A stretch of DNA of 64,000 nucleotides, taken from Avibacterium avium. GTDB lineage: Bacteria; Pseudomonadota; Gammaproteobacteria; Enterobacterales; Pasteurellaceae. Of the stretch, positions 51,640 through 59,860 are shown piece after piece (the stretch's first letter is position 1; every line of letters begins with the position of its first letter). The notes beneath the pieces were generated by a model. That model had not been told where the DNA came from. It did no database searches and saw only the letters and a list, made by a program, of their open reading frames with translations. The position numbers and the translations under genes were made by a program. The stretch is taken from positions 42,501 to 106,500 of the forward strand of contig NZ_UGSP01000001.1 of the NCBI RefSeq assembly GCF_900454535.1, in the 5' to 3' direction.

Positions 51640-52308
51640 ATGACCATTTCAAAACAACAAATTCTTGATGCTTATTATTTCCGCCACGCGTGCAAACAAT
51701 ATGATCCAAGCAAAAAAATCAGCGATGAGGATTTCCGTTTTATTTTAGAAACTGCCCGTCTTTCGCCGAGTTCATTCGGTTTTGAGCCGTGGAAATTCTT
51801 AGTCATTGAAAATCAGCATATTAAAGAGCTGATCCGTGATAACGCTTGGGGTGCGAAAGATAAGATTATGGATTGTAGCCATTTTGTGGTGATTTTGGTG
51901 CGCCAACCACAAACCCTTTTGGCCGATGGCGAATACGTTCCACATATTATGCGTGATGTGCATCATATCCCTGAAGAGGCGCTCAAACTGCGTCAAGGCT
52001 TCTACCGCAACTTCACCGAAAAGGATTTTGCTCTAACTGAAAATCCCGTGGCGTTTTATAACTGGGCGTGCCGCCAAAGTTACATCGCGCTCGGCAATAT
52101 GCTGACCAGTGCCGCAATGATCGGCATCGACAGCACCCCGATTGAAGGTTTCCCGCTGGAAAAAATGAATGATCTGTTCGTGGCAGAAGGCTTATACAAA
52201 GCCGATGAATACAAACTTAGCGTAATGGCAGCCTTCGGCTACCGCCTAAACGAACCATGCGAAAAAACACGCCAAGCCTTTGATGAGGTGGTGGAGTGGG
52301 TGAAATAA
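51640..52308 (+). CDS. Nitroreductase-family NAD(P)H-dependent oxidoreductase
   Basis: A 222-residue FMN enzyme of the NfsB/FRase I type. FMN-binding residues lie in Y-Y-F-R-H-A-C-K-Q-Y (R and K) and S-P-S-S-F-G-F-E-P-W near residue 47; the later A-S-Y/Q-S-Y-I-A-L-G-N-M-L and P-I-E-G-F (T-P-I-E-G-F) segments follow the family. It reduces nitro compounds or quinones in relatives; the natural substrate is unknown. It ends one base before the next gene, whose start codon follows at once, so both are likely translated together. Confidence 0.88.
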   Translation: MTISKQQILDAYYFRHACKQYDPSKKISDEDFRFILETARLSPSSFGFEPWKFLVIENQHIKELIRDNAWGAKDKIMDCSHFVVILVRQPQTLLADGEYVPHIMRDVHHIPEEALKLRQGFYRNFTEKDFALTENPVAFYNWACRQSYIALGNMLTSAAMIGIDSTPIEGFPLEKMNDLFVAEGLYKADEYKLSVMAAFGYRLNEPCEKTRQAFDEVVEWVK

Positions 52309-52309
52309 A

Positions 52310-53845
52310 ATGAAAAAAATATTATTTAGTGCATTCATTGCCACAACGTCTATCTGTACAGCGTACGCTCAATTAGAAGAGCAACATTCTTTCGACTCAT
52401 TACCTTATTTTAATCAAACAAAAGATGGATACCAGCTTGAATTTGATGGAAAAAATTACCGCTCTTTTACAGTGCAAGTAAATGGTAAGTCCCTTAAATT
52501 TCGTGCTTTTGAGAAAATTGTATATGTAAAATATCCTACCAATGCTGATTACCAAAGTTTAAATTTTTATGTGCCAGAAATTTACTTTGAAGGGGGGACA
52601 ATAAATGGTTTTAACCTAGAAACGGCTCCTATTTTTTTACCTAATGCTGTTGGTGGGTATATGCCTGCCAAACCTGCCACTTATGACAATAAAGGGTTTG
52701 GCTCGGGAGAAAAACCAAATGCAATTTTGACCGCACTTTCTAAAGGCTATGTGGTTGCAAGTGTGGGGGCTCGTGGCAGAACACTAGAACAAAATGGCAA
52801 ATATACAGGAAAAGCCCCTGCGGCCATCATTGATCTAAAATCGGCAGTTCGTTATCTACATTTTAACGATGCACGAATGCCTGGTGATGCAAATAAAATT
52901 ATTTCTAATGGCACTAGCGCAGGAGGGGCATTATCTGCTTTATTAGGTATAAGCGGGGATAGTTTAGATTACAAGCCTTACTTCCAATCTTTAGGCGCAG
53001 CTGAAGCCAGCGATACTATATTTGCTGTTTCTGCTTATTGCCCTATTACTAATCTCGAACAGGCTGATAAGGCTTATGAGTGGGAATTTAATGGTTTAAA
53101 TCAGTTCAGTCGAATTGATATGAGCAAACTTAATGCTCAAACATTTAATGATCGCTCAAAGCCAATGCCAAGAATTGAAGGGAATTTAACCGAAACAGAA
53201 ATCCAAACTTCTAATGAGTTAAAAAGCCTATTTCCTGCTTATTTAAATGCACTAGATTTACGTGATGAAAACAATCAGCCACTGACATTAGACGAAAAAG
53301 GAAAAGGTTCTTTTGAAACCTATATGAAAAATCAAATATTAAAATCAGCCCAACAAGCTTATGCAAGTGGCACTGATTTATCTGATTTTGATTGGATTAA
53401 GATTGATAAAAATGGCGTTCAAGATCTTGATTGGTATGGCTATATTCATTCAGCTAAACGAATGAAATCTCCACCAGCTTTTGACTCACTGGATCTTAGT
53501 TCTGGTGAGAATAATTTATTTGGTACAGAAACCATTAATAACCAACACTTTACTGAATATTCTCAGCAACATTCTAAAGTGCAAGGTAGCTTAGCAAATA
53601 AAGAAACCATCAAATTAATGAATGTGATGAACTACATTAATAACCCTAAATCAGCACAACATTGGCGTATTCGTGTCGGCACTGCAGATAGAGATACCTC
53701 ACATGCAATTAGTGCAATTTTAGCCATTAAATTAAGCATGTCAGGTAAAAATGTAGATTATGCAATGCCTTGGGCCGTTCCTCATTCTGGTGATTATGAT
53801 CTAGATGAATTATTTAAATGGATTGATAACCTTACAAAAAATTAG
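52310..53845 (+). CDS. Secreted tannase-like (subtype B) alpha/beta hydrolase
   Basis: A 511-residue exported hydrolase. The signal peptide MKKILFSAFIATTSICTAYA should be cleaved after A-Y-A. The nucleophile lies in N-G-T-S-A-G-G-A near residue 203, preceded by A-R-M-P-G-D-A-N-K-I; late D (G-T-A-D-R-D-T-S) and H (V-P-H-S-G-D-Y-D) residues complete a triad in the spacing of subtype B tannases and related esterases. The natural ester is unknown. By eye the gene is richer in A+T than its neighbours, which fits later gain. It starts one base after the nitroreductase stop and its end is just before the DUF606 gene. Confidence 0.75.
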   Translation: MKKILFSAFIATTSICTAYAQLEEQHSFDSLPYFNQTKDGYQLEFDGKNYRSFTVQVNGKSLKFRAFEKIVYVKYPTNADYQSLNFYVPEIYFEGGTINGFNLETAPIFLPNAVGGYMPAKPATYDNKGFGSGEKPNAILTALSKGYVVASVGARGRTLEQNGKYTGKAPAAIIDLKSAVRYLHFNDARMPGDANKIISNGTSAGGALSALLGISGDSLDYKPYFQSLGAAEASDTIFAVSAYCPITNLEQADKAYEWEFNGLNQFSRIDMSKLNAQTFNDRSKPMPRIEGNLTETEIQTSNELKSLFPAYLNALDLRDENNQPLTLDEKGKGSFETYMKNQILKSAQQAYASGTDLSDFDWIKIDKNGVQDLDWYGYIHSAKRMKSPPAFDSLDLSSGENNLFGTETINNQHFTEYSQQHSKVQGSLANKETIKLMNVMNYINNPKSAQHWRIRVGTADRDTSHAISAILAIKLSMSGKNVDYAMPWAVPHSGDYDLDELFKWIDNLTKN

Positions 53846-53852
53846 GACGCGT

Positions 53853-54314
53853 ATGTTAATTTCATTTATTCTGATCGCCCTATGCGCTGGTGTCGCCCTT
53901 GCCACGCAAGCCGCCATTAACAGCCAACTGGCAGGTTCATTAATGGGGCAGCCTGTTGTCGCCGCTTTAATTTCCTTCGCCACAGGCACATTATTGCTCT
54001 TTTTTATCTGCTGGTGGAAAGCCGATCTCTTCACCGCCTTGCAACAAGTGCCAAAACAACCCTTGTGGAAACTGATCGGAGGCCCACTGGGTGCGCTCGT
54101 GGTTTTCACCACCATTTTCCTTGCGCCGAAAATGGGCGTAACCAATATGCTCTTTTTCATTATTGTCGGCCAACTCATCGCCGCCGCCATCATCGATCAT
54201 TTCGGCTTAATCGGAATGACCGCTCGCCCAATCCAAATCTGGCAAATCATCGGCTTTGTGTTTATGGGATTAGGCCTCGTGCTGTTTTTCTTTGGGAAAA
54301 GGTTGTTTGGGTAA
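53853..54314 (+). CDS. DUF606/YdcZ-family small membrane transporter
   Basis: A 153-residue protein with five hydrophobic helices, of the DMT-superfamily YdcZ (DUF606) type. Conserved parts are A-L-A-T-Q-A-A-I-N-S-Q-L-A near residue 17, S-F-A-T-G-T-L-L-L near residue 45, and the central K-L-I-G-G-P-L-G-A-L-V-V-F. The ATG at 53853 is chosen as the family start; upstream in-frame codons overlap the hydrolase gene. It is the last gene of a run beginning with the nitroreductase and is ended by a UUCG-loop terminator. Confidence 0.85.
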   Translation: MLISFILIALCAGVALATQAAINSQLAGSLMGQPVVAALISFATGTLLLFFICWWKADLFTALQQVPKQPLWKLIGGPLGALVVFTTIFLAPKMGVTNMLFFIIVGQLIAAAIIDHFGLIGMTARPIQIWQIIGFVFMGLGLVLFFFGKRLFG

Positions 54315-54367
54315 CTCGATTCTTAACCCAAGAAAACGACTGCCACACCACAATTCCTCAAACTCCT

Positions 54368-54440
54368 CAAAATCCAACCGCACTTCGGTGCGGCTTTTGT
54401 TATACTTATACACAGGAGAACAAAATGTTAAATCTATTCA
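54368..54440 (+). repeat. Left copy of a ~75-bp inverted repeat containing a UUCG terminator and a gene start
   Basis: The stretch holds the stem CCGCAC-TTCG-GTGCGG (54378-54393) with a short T run (terminator of the DUF606 gene, and an exact uptake signal), then ACAGGAGAACAAAATG, a ribosome site and start codon. An inverted copy with few differences lies at 54955-55029. Shared segments include AAAATCCAACCGCACTTCGG and GAGAACAAAATGTTAAAT. Confidence 0.85.
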
Positions 54441-54660
54441 AAAAACCAATTGAAATTGAAACCCTTGATGATTGGGCGAAAATTGCCGCTGACATCACCA
54501 AAGTTGGAATTTAGCGTTTCCTGTTATTCTGTATGGAAATGATCCGATTTATTTAAAAATCATCAACACAGTTTTGCTCATTTTGGCCGTCTATTTTGGG
54601 CTTGCTGGAACTCGCCACTTAAGACAGATAAAACTAAGTAAGAAGGAGGAAAAACAATGA
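54425..54660 (+). pseudogene. Small membrane protein gene with a one-base deletion
   Basis: Starting at 54425 with the ribosome site CAGGAGAAC, the frame reads MLNLFKKPIEIETLDDWAKI and stops at 54514 after K-V-G-I. If one T were added to the ATTT at 54509-54512, it would go on as L-A-F-P-V-I-L-Y-G-N-D-P-I-Y, then a transmembrane helix (I-I-N-T-V-L-L-I-L-A-V-Y-F-G-L-A-G), then a basic tail ending K-K-E-E-K-Q. That stop (TGA, 54658-54660) overlaps the next gene's ATG as ATGA, which shows that the second part was under coding constraint. The joined protein would be about 78 residues. I do not recognise the family. It may be a recent mutation or a sequencing error. Confidence 0.65.
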
Positions 54661-54737
54661 ACTTAACCTTTGCCCTAGCAGGGTTTGCCCTAATGATGTT
54701 TCTGTTCGCTTTCTTCGTAAAGAAATACATTAAATAA
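54657..54737 (+). CDS. 26-residue membrane peptide
   Basis: A tiny gene encoding 26 residues: MNLTFALAGFALMMFLFAF and then F-V-K-K-Y-I-K. It is one hydrophobic helix with a positive C-terminus. Support comes from a near-perfect ribosome site (AAGGAGGAAAAAC), the four-base overlap with the preceding gene's stop, and a terminator 11 bp after its end. Its kind (single-helix inner-membrane peptide) fits small regulatory subunits, signal-anchor peptides or type I toxin-like peptides; nothing chooses between these. Confidence 0.65.
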   Translation: MNLTFALAGFALMMFLFAFFVKKYIK

Positions 54738-54748
54738 TCCCTTTACCA

Positions 54749-54771
54749 ACCGCTCTTCTGAGCGGTTTTTA
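54749..54771 (+). terminator. Terminator of the small membrane-protein pair
   Basis: ACCGCTC pairs with GAGCGGT around the loop TTCT and is followed by TTTTAA, 11 bp after the 26-residue gene. Confidence 0.88.
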
Positions 54772-54872
54772 ATAACCATAAAAAACCTTGCTTATCACTA
54801 AATTTCACGCCTTGTCTGCTAGCCTGAATATACTCAATCAAGCTCACCAACCGTTTCACGCCCATTTGTGCA

Positions 54873-54920
54873 GGGGAAAATTACATTGAACGGTGGGCTG
54901 CAGCCGCACCCTACCCATCT
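54873..54920. repeat. Single REP-like palindrome
   Basis: GGTGGGCTGCAGCCGCACCCTACC and its left flank (GGGGAAAATTACATTGAACG) match, in inverse orientation, the module GGTAGGGTGCGGCTTCAGCCCACC that recurs in the 58-kb array. This copy marks the point where the inverted small-gene remnant stops. Confidence 0.75.
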
Positions 54921-54970
54921 AAGGTTTCATTTTTGATGGAGCGCTGTAACAGATTAAATAAATTTAACAT
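54911..54970 (-). pseudogene. Inverted, truncated copy of the small membrane-protein gene
   Basis: On the minus strand, after the ribosome site CAGGGAGAAC, the frame reads MLNLFNLLQRSIKNETLDG and stops inside the REP-like repeat. The start M-L-N-L-F and the later E-T-L-D match the intact-side gene at 54425 (MLNLFKKPIEIETLD). Everything beyond is replaced by repeat sequence. Confidence 0.65.
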
Positions 54971-55029
54971 TTTGTTCTCCCTGTAGAAAAATATAGCAAA
55001 AACCGCACCGAAGTGCGGTTGGATTTTGG
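54955..55029 (-). repeat. Right copy of the ~75-bp inverted repeat, with the BRO gene terminator
   Basis: The inverted counterpart of 54368-54440. On the minus strand the stem CCGCAC-TTCG-GTGCGG (55018-55003) is followed by TTTTTGC and serves as the terminator of the BRO gene, which ends only 7 bp before the repeat. The uptake signal, hairpin and ribosome site are all kept in both copies. Confidence 0.85.
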
Positions 55030-55035
55030 CTAGTT

Positions 55036-55749
55036 TTATACATCGTATTTACGCGTTGGTGGCGTTGGGTTATTAACCAATCTTACCAAGCCTTTTAGCT
55101 GATAGCTACGCAGAGTTTCTAATGACTTGAAGTAATGAGCTTCTTCGTACGGATCGGGGTTAAATTCCTCTGTCATTGGCTCTAGGACGCTTTTCATTAT
55201 GCCGAGTATAGTTTGGTATTCTGTATAATGGGTGTACGCGGTTGAACCAAAACGAGAGCCGAGATTGCTTAACGGTTGGTGAAGTTGTTGCAATAGTTCT
55301 AGGCTGTTATAAAGTGCAAACCACATACTGACAAAGCATAAGCAAGTGTCTTCAGTAAACTCAAAAATGTATTTTTTCTCTGGTTTAAGCAAAGCGAGTT
55401 GTTGCTGCTCTAAACTATACTTACCTGTTTTTCTAATCCGCGGTAAAACTTCTTCAAATACCCACGTTTCAAATGTATCTGCTTCAGGTTTTCGTGAGTT
55501 AATGATTAAACGGTATAGGTTAGGTTCATTAATAAAGATTTCCTCTTTTCTACCGCTAGTTGGGTTGATGCAACATTGCATTACGCCAGCTGGTTTACAG
55601 AGATTTTGCAAGGTTTTTCTTGAATTAGAATAACCTAAGATATCGCAAACATCAGGGCCACAAAACCATATTTCTTGATTAAGATCTTTGATGACGTGAA
55701 TAGAATAGGAATGAAAATTAAAGGTGTTGAATTGAATTTGAGTTTTCAT
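55036..55749 (-). CDS. BRO-family phage antirepressor-like protein
   Basis: A 237-residue protein. The N-terminal ~110 residues are a BRO-N domain: F-C-G-P-D-V-C-D-I-L-G-Y near residue 33, then N-E-P-N-L-Y-R-L-I-I-N-S-R-K-P-E-A and F-E-T-W-V-F-E-E-V-L-P-R-I-R-K-T-G. These domains are found in phage antirepressors and bind DNA. The C-terminal half is specific to this protein and is rich in aromatic residues. The ribosome site AAAAGGAAATAA precedes the ATG. No other phage genes are near, so it is a prophage remnant or an independent cargo gene. Confidence 0.85.
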   Translation of the reverse strand: MKTQIQFNTFNFHSYSIHVIKDLNQEIWFCGPDVCDILGYSNSRKTLQNLCKPAGVMQCCINPTSGRKEEIFINEPNLYRLIINSRKPEADTFETWVFEEVLPRIRKTGKYSLEQQQLALLKPEKKYIFEFTEDTCLCFVSMWFALYNSLELLQQLHQPLSNLGSRFGSTAYTHYTEYQTILGIMKSVLEPMTEEFNPDPYEEAHYFKSLETLRSYQLKGLVRLVNNPTPPTRKYDV

Positions 55750-55797
55750 TGTTTATTTCCTTTTGAGAAAAATTCCCTTATTAGGGTGATCGGCAGC

Positions 55798-55929
55798 TCA
55801 AAACCAGTACACAATCTGGCGGAGCCATTCCCTTGTGGTGTTGTATTTCTCGCACTGCCGAGCGTTAATATTAATTGTTGTTTTTGTATCAGGTATGGAA
55901 ATAGGAGAACCCCAGATACAAAAAATCAC
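55798..55929 (-). CDS. Possible leader ORF upstream of the BRO gene
   Basis: Within the 393-bp gap upstream of the BRO gene, the minus strand has a GTG-started frame of 43 residues, beginning V-I-F-C-I-W-G-S-P-I-S-I-P-D-T-K and including R-Q-C-E-K-Y-N-T-T-R-E-W-L-R-Q-I-V. No clear ribosome site is seen. The same stretch can fold through CGGCAG / CTGCCG. BRO-type genes in prophages often follow short ash/Icd-like genes, and this may be a relic of one, or a structured leader. The rest of the gap holds an uptake signal (55998) and an AT-rich hairpin near 56020-56060. Confidence 0.3.
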   Translation of the reverse strand: MIFCIWGSPISIPDTKTTININARQCEKYNTTREWLRQIVYWF

Positions 55930-56084
55930 GCTAACGGAGTGAATTACCGTTGTGCATAAGGCTTTTGAGACCTATGGAAAAACAAAGACAAAACCACCGC
56001 ACTTTTATCTTTTCCAATAAAAAAGCGATAAAAACTTGAAAAATTTTTACCGCTCTTTGTCTTTATAATACCTAAAAATTCCCA

Positions 56085-56118
56085 TAAAAAAACAGCATCT
56101 AAAGAGATGCTGTTTTTA
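56085..56118 (-). terminator. Terminator of the autotransporter fragment
   Basis: AACAGCATCT pairs with AGATGCTGTT around the loop AAAG; on the minus strand it runs on into TTTTTATGGG, 25 bp after the stop. Confidence 0.88.
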
Positions 56119-56142
56119 TTTCCATGTAGTTAAGGGGTTAGA

Positions 56143-58257
56143 TTACCATTGGTATCCCACGCCCACGCTACCACTTAGGTCGCCACGGCTGTTGCTGCTA
56201 CCTGTAAGTTTCAAGATAACTTTACCGTTATCAGAGATGCGAGATGCACCCACTGCGATAGCGTTTTCGCCACGGTATGTACCACCTGCTACGGCAACCA
56301 TACTCTTACCTGGAATGTAAGCTTGTGGTAAGCCAGCAGTTGCTACTGCACCTGCAACACCTGCGCGAAGTTTACGATCAACGTGGTTAATTCGGTTACC
56401 TAACTCGTTACCCATATTAGTTACCGCATTTTCCAATCTATTGATGTTTTTGTGTGTATCATACAATTGGCTACCGTTCACTGCGTCTGTACTTGTTGCA
56501 GAGATTACACCTGCTGCCACATTTTGGATTTGACGCGTTTCGTTTTCGTTACCAACTGAAACTACACCAACTACATTGTCCACGCCAGCTACATTAGCAT
56601 TATTTCTGCCTTGATAGCTTACGTTACCGGTATTCACGCCAGCTGATGCTGCTTTGTTACCAAGGAACACTGAGTTTGCTACGGTTTGCTTGATGTTGCT
56701 ACCTAAAGCATAAGTGTTTGCAGTATTAACTTCGTTGTTTGCACCAATTGCCACACTGTTTTCAGCGTCTTTACCCACTTTAGAATTGTAACCTACCGCA
56801 GTTGAGTATTTACCCGCCGCGCTAGAATCCTTAGTTTCTGCAGTACCGCTAGCCACTTGGCCGTCATTGGTGTGGAAGTATTTAATACCATTTTCGTTCA
56901 TATTTTTGATCGCAGAGATCACATTTTCATTCTTAGTTACTGTTTGACCTGCAGTATCATAAGTTTTTAATGCATCTTTACCTGCATCATTTAATGAACC
57001 GTCTTGATTTACAAAATCTTCACCAATGGTTTGGTTGAAGTTATTTGTTACATTTTTAGCAACATCGAGTAAATCACCAATGTTTGCTGCATTGTTTCTT
57101 TCTGCTGCGTTTGGATCATTTTTCACGGTATCAATAGATTTACCGTCAAAACCTGTTTTCACATCAGAAATCACGTTGCCGCCGTTGCTTAAACCTTTGT
57201 CGTTTAATGCTACATTGCTATTTTCGAAAGTTACACCGTTGTTATCTACTTTAGTGTTACCTGCCGTTAAGCTATTCACTTTAAGATCATCAACTGTTGA
57301 AACTTTATAGTCAAAGCCAGTTTCAGCATTTCCTGTTTTCTCTACAACGATATTACCACCAGCTGTAACTGTCGTATTCGCTGCCGCAGCTGCAATTTGG
57401 TTCACTTTTTGGATTGCTTCATCAATAGTGTTTTCACCCGTGCCACCAATATTGTTTGCTACAACTTTACCATCAACAATCTTAGTTTCACCACCGATTA
57501 CATCTTTAAGGTTGTTTTTCGCTTGGTTGCCAGCATTGTTGATCGCATCTGCAACAGTTTTTGCTGTTGCAAAGCTATCTTTGGTATTACCTGCAGTAAC
57601 TTTACCTGTATTTGCATCTGTGGTTAAGGTAGTTTGTTTTACATCAAAAGTTACCGTTGATGTTGCGCCATCACTTTCAACTTTCGCTGTTGTACCATTA
57701 CCATCAATGAAATTCACTGTATCGTAAGCACGAACAAAGTCTTTCGCTTTGCCATTACCCTGTAAATTCCAACCTGCGTTTAACACGTCATTAACGCTTG
57801 CTGAATTATTGCCTTTCGCAGTAATTTCATCTGCAGTTGGTGCAGTTTGTGATTTAGTTGGTTCAACATTATTTGCTTTATCACCGTTTGTGGTTGGTGC
57901 TAAGTTACTTGCAACATTGTTTAATGTTACGTTACCGCCTTTACCCGCAGGATCTTTCAAGCCAGCTTGAATATCTTTTGGTTGCACTTCTGTTTTAACC
58001 GTGTTGCCATCAGCATCTGTTGTTGTGGTGTAGAATTTATCACCTTCTTTGATAACTGGGTTTCCCTTTAATGGGCTAAAGCCCATTCTACGTTTTGTCG
58101 TTGTAGATATATCTTTCAGGCGGACACATCGGTCCGCCACTACATTTTTTCGCGATGAGGAAATTCGATGATACAAAAAAGTGCGGTGGTTTTTGTGTTC
58201 GTTTTTCCAAATCTCCCCTGCTCTTTCTTTACTAAAGGGGATTTCTTGGAACATCAT
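56143..58257 (-). pseudogene. Trimeric autotransporter adhesin, 5' end lost (Hia/YadA type)
   Basis: The frame of 704 codons is the 3' part of a trimeric autotransporter. The C-terminal ~75 residues are the YadA anchor (A-G-V-A-G-A-V-A-T-A-G-L-P-Q-A-Y ... V-G-V-G-Y-Q-W) that forms the outer-membrane barrel. Upstream are head repeats with S-x-A-x-G and G-A-x-A motifs (S-T-A-V-G-Y-N-S; S-V-A-I-G-A-N-N), neck motifs, and a Trp-ring unit (A-G-W-N-L-Q-G-N-G, W near residue 163) like those of Hia. The first ~65 codons are not adhesin: they read through the repeat array at 58061 onward. There is no signal peptide or extended signal region, so the product should not be secreted. Confidence 0.85.
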
Positions 58258-58918
58258 TCACAAATTTCTTAACGATATTGTTTGCATTTTTATGTGCATA
58301 GGTGGGGTGTGGCTTCAGCCCACCGTTCAACGTATTTCCCATTTGATGAGCTAAGGCCTATTGTTTGCATTTTATGTGCATAGGTAGGGTGCGGCTTCAG
58401 CCCACCATTCAACGCAATTTCCCTTTAATGGGCTAAAGCCCATTCTACGTTTTGTTGTAGATATATCTTTCAAGCGGACACATAGGTCCGCCACTACATT
58501 TTTTTGCGATGAGAAAATTCGATGATACAAAAAAGTGCGGTGGTTTTTGTGTTCGTTTTTCCAAATCTCCCCTACCCTTTATTTACTAAAGGGGGATTGC
58601 TTGGGACATCATTCACAAATTTCTTAACGATATTGTTTGCATTTTTATGTGCATAGGTAGGGTGCGGCTTCAGCCCATCGCTCAACGCAATTTCCCCTTT
58701 AATGGGCTAAAGCCCATTCTACGTTTTGTTGTTGTGGACATATCTTTCAGGCGGACACATAGCTCCGCCACTACATTTTTTCGCGATGAGAAAATTCGAT
58801 GATACAAAAAAGCGCGGTGGTTTTTTCTAGGTTTTTGGCTTGGTTATTTTTTACTTGAGATCTGAAATACACTTCGATCCAGTCCCCCTCTTTCGTAAAG
58901 AGGGGTTAGGGGAGATTT
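58061..58918. repeat. Tandem array of composite palindromic repeats
   Basis: The array has three units starting near 58061, 58418 and 58691. Each unit has the palindrome AATGGGCTAAAGCCCATT, then GCGGACACAT-GGTCCGC, an uptake signal (altered to AAGCGCGGT in the third), AATCTCCCCT with CTTTACTAAAGG, and the REP-like GGTAGGGTGCGGCTTCAGCCCACC. The first unit has one extra REP-like module. The last unit ends in the same inverted terminus as the 48.5-kb element (GAGGGGTTAGGGGAGATTT). It fills the space between crp and the adhesin fragment and includes the first ~65 codons of that frame. No gene of its own is seen. Confidence 0.85.
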
Positions 58919-58950
58919 GAAAAATGGACTGAAAAATCAGTCCATTTATA

Positions 58951-59598
58951 TTAGCGCGATCCATAAACTACAATGGTTTTTCCTCTGGCGGAGATGAGAT
59001 GTTGTTCTTCGAGCATTTTTAGAATGCGGCCAACCGTTTCTCGTGAGCAGCCAACCATTTGGCCAATTTCTTGGCGGGTGATTTTAATCTGCATTCCTTC
59101 AGGGTGGGTCATTGCGTCTGGCATTTTGGTTAAATTAAGTAGGGTTTGGGCAATGCGTCCTGTTACGTCTAAGAAAGCAAGATTGCGAACTTGTTTGGAA
59201 GTGTTTTGTAGGCGATCTGCCAGTTGGGCGGTGAGATACATTAACACTTCAGGATTTACTTGGATAAGTTGGCGGAATTTTTTGTAGGAAATTTCAGCCA
59301 CTTCGCAAGCGGTTTTGGTTTTGATCCACGCTGAGCGTAATTGCCCTTCGTGAAATAACCCTGCTTCGCCAAAAAAATCCCCTTGTCCAAGATAACTTAG
59401 GATCATTTCTTTGCCTTCATCATCTTTCACTAATACGGCAACCGAGCCTTTAATTAAATAATAGAGCGTTTCCGCTTTTTCACCCGCGTGAATGAGTGAG
59501 CTTTTCGCTGGGTATTTATGAATATGACAATGAGAAAGAAACCATTCTACGGTTGGATCCATTGGTGGAGTGTGGGTTTGTACTTGTTGTTCTTGCAC
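58951..59598 (-). CDS. crp: cAMP receptor protein
   Basis: Global regulator that binds DNA with cAMP and controls carbon use; in Haemophilus it is also needed for competence. The cyclic-nucleotide domain includes [14 protein letters not shown] and the cAMP-phosphate site F-F-G-E-A-G-L-F with R-S-A-W near residue 88. The C-terminal helix-turn-helix is [22 protein letters not shown]. Length 215 against 210 in E. coli. It starts 16 bp after yheU and is the last gene of a five-gene run. The repeat array begins 32 bp after its stop. Confidence 0.98.
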   Translation of the reverse strand: MQEQQVQTHTPPMDPTVEWFLSHCHIHKYPAKSSLIHAGEKAETLYYLIKGSVAVLVKDDEGKEMILSYLGQGDFFGEAGLFHEGQLRSAWIKTKTACEVAEISYKKFRQLIQVNPEVLMYLTAQLADRLQNTSKQVRNLAFLDVTGRIAQTLLNLTKMPDAMTHPEGMQIKITRQEIGQMVGCSRETVGRILKMLEEQHLISARGKTIVVYGSR

Positions 59599-59614
59599 GG
59601 TGCCCTCCTGTGTA

Positions 59615-59842
59615 TTACTTATGCTTGAAAAAGTCCATTTTATCTTTTATATCAATGGATTCGTGTAATTCCGACCAAACAATTACAGCCTTTCCTTGAC
59701 GTATGTTGGTCAGCAAGTTTTGAGTTTTCTGTTGCAGGGAAAGCTCCTGTTCACCGTAATCCGTCCCTTCACGCAGAATGAAACTTTCTGCAATATTAAT
59801 GAGCGTTTCTTCTTCTAAATCTTGCCAAGGAATAATCATCAT
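59615..59842 (-). CDS. yheU: YheU-family protein
   Basis: A 75-residue cytoplasmic protein of unknown function. It matches the YheU family in [23 protein letters not shown] and [13 protein letters not shown]. It lies 18 bp after slmA and 16 bp before crp. Confidence 0.93.
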   Translation of the reverse strand: MMIIPWQDLEEETLINIAESFILREGTDYGEQELSLQQKTQNLLTNIRQGKAVIVWSELHESIDIKDKMDFFKHK

Positions 59843-59860
59843 CTTACCTAAAAATTGCTA

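Noticed and set aside
57026-57970. Several long frames opposite the adhesin gene
   Set aside because: They arise from the low-complexity, threonine- and asparagine-rich coding strand and have no ribosome sites or family features.
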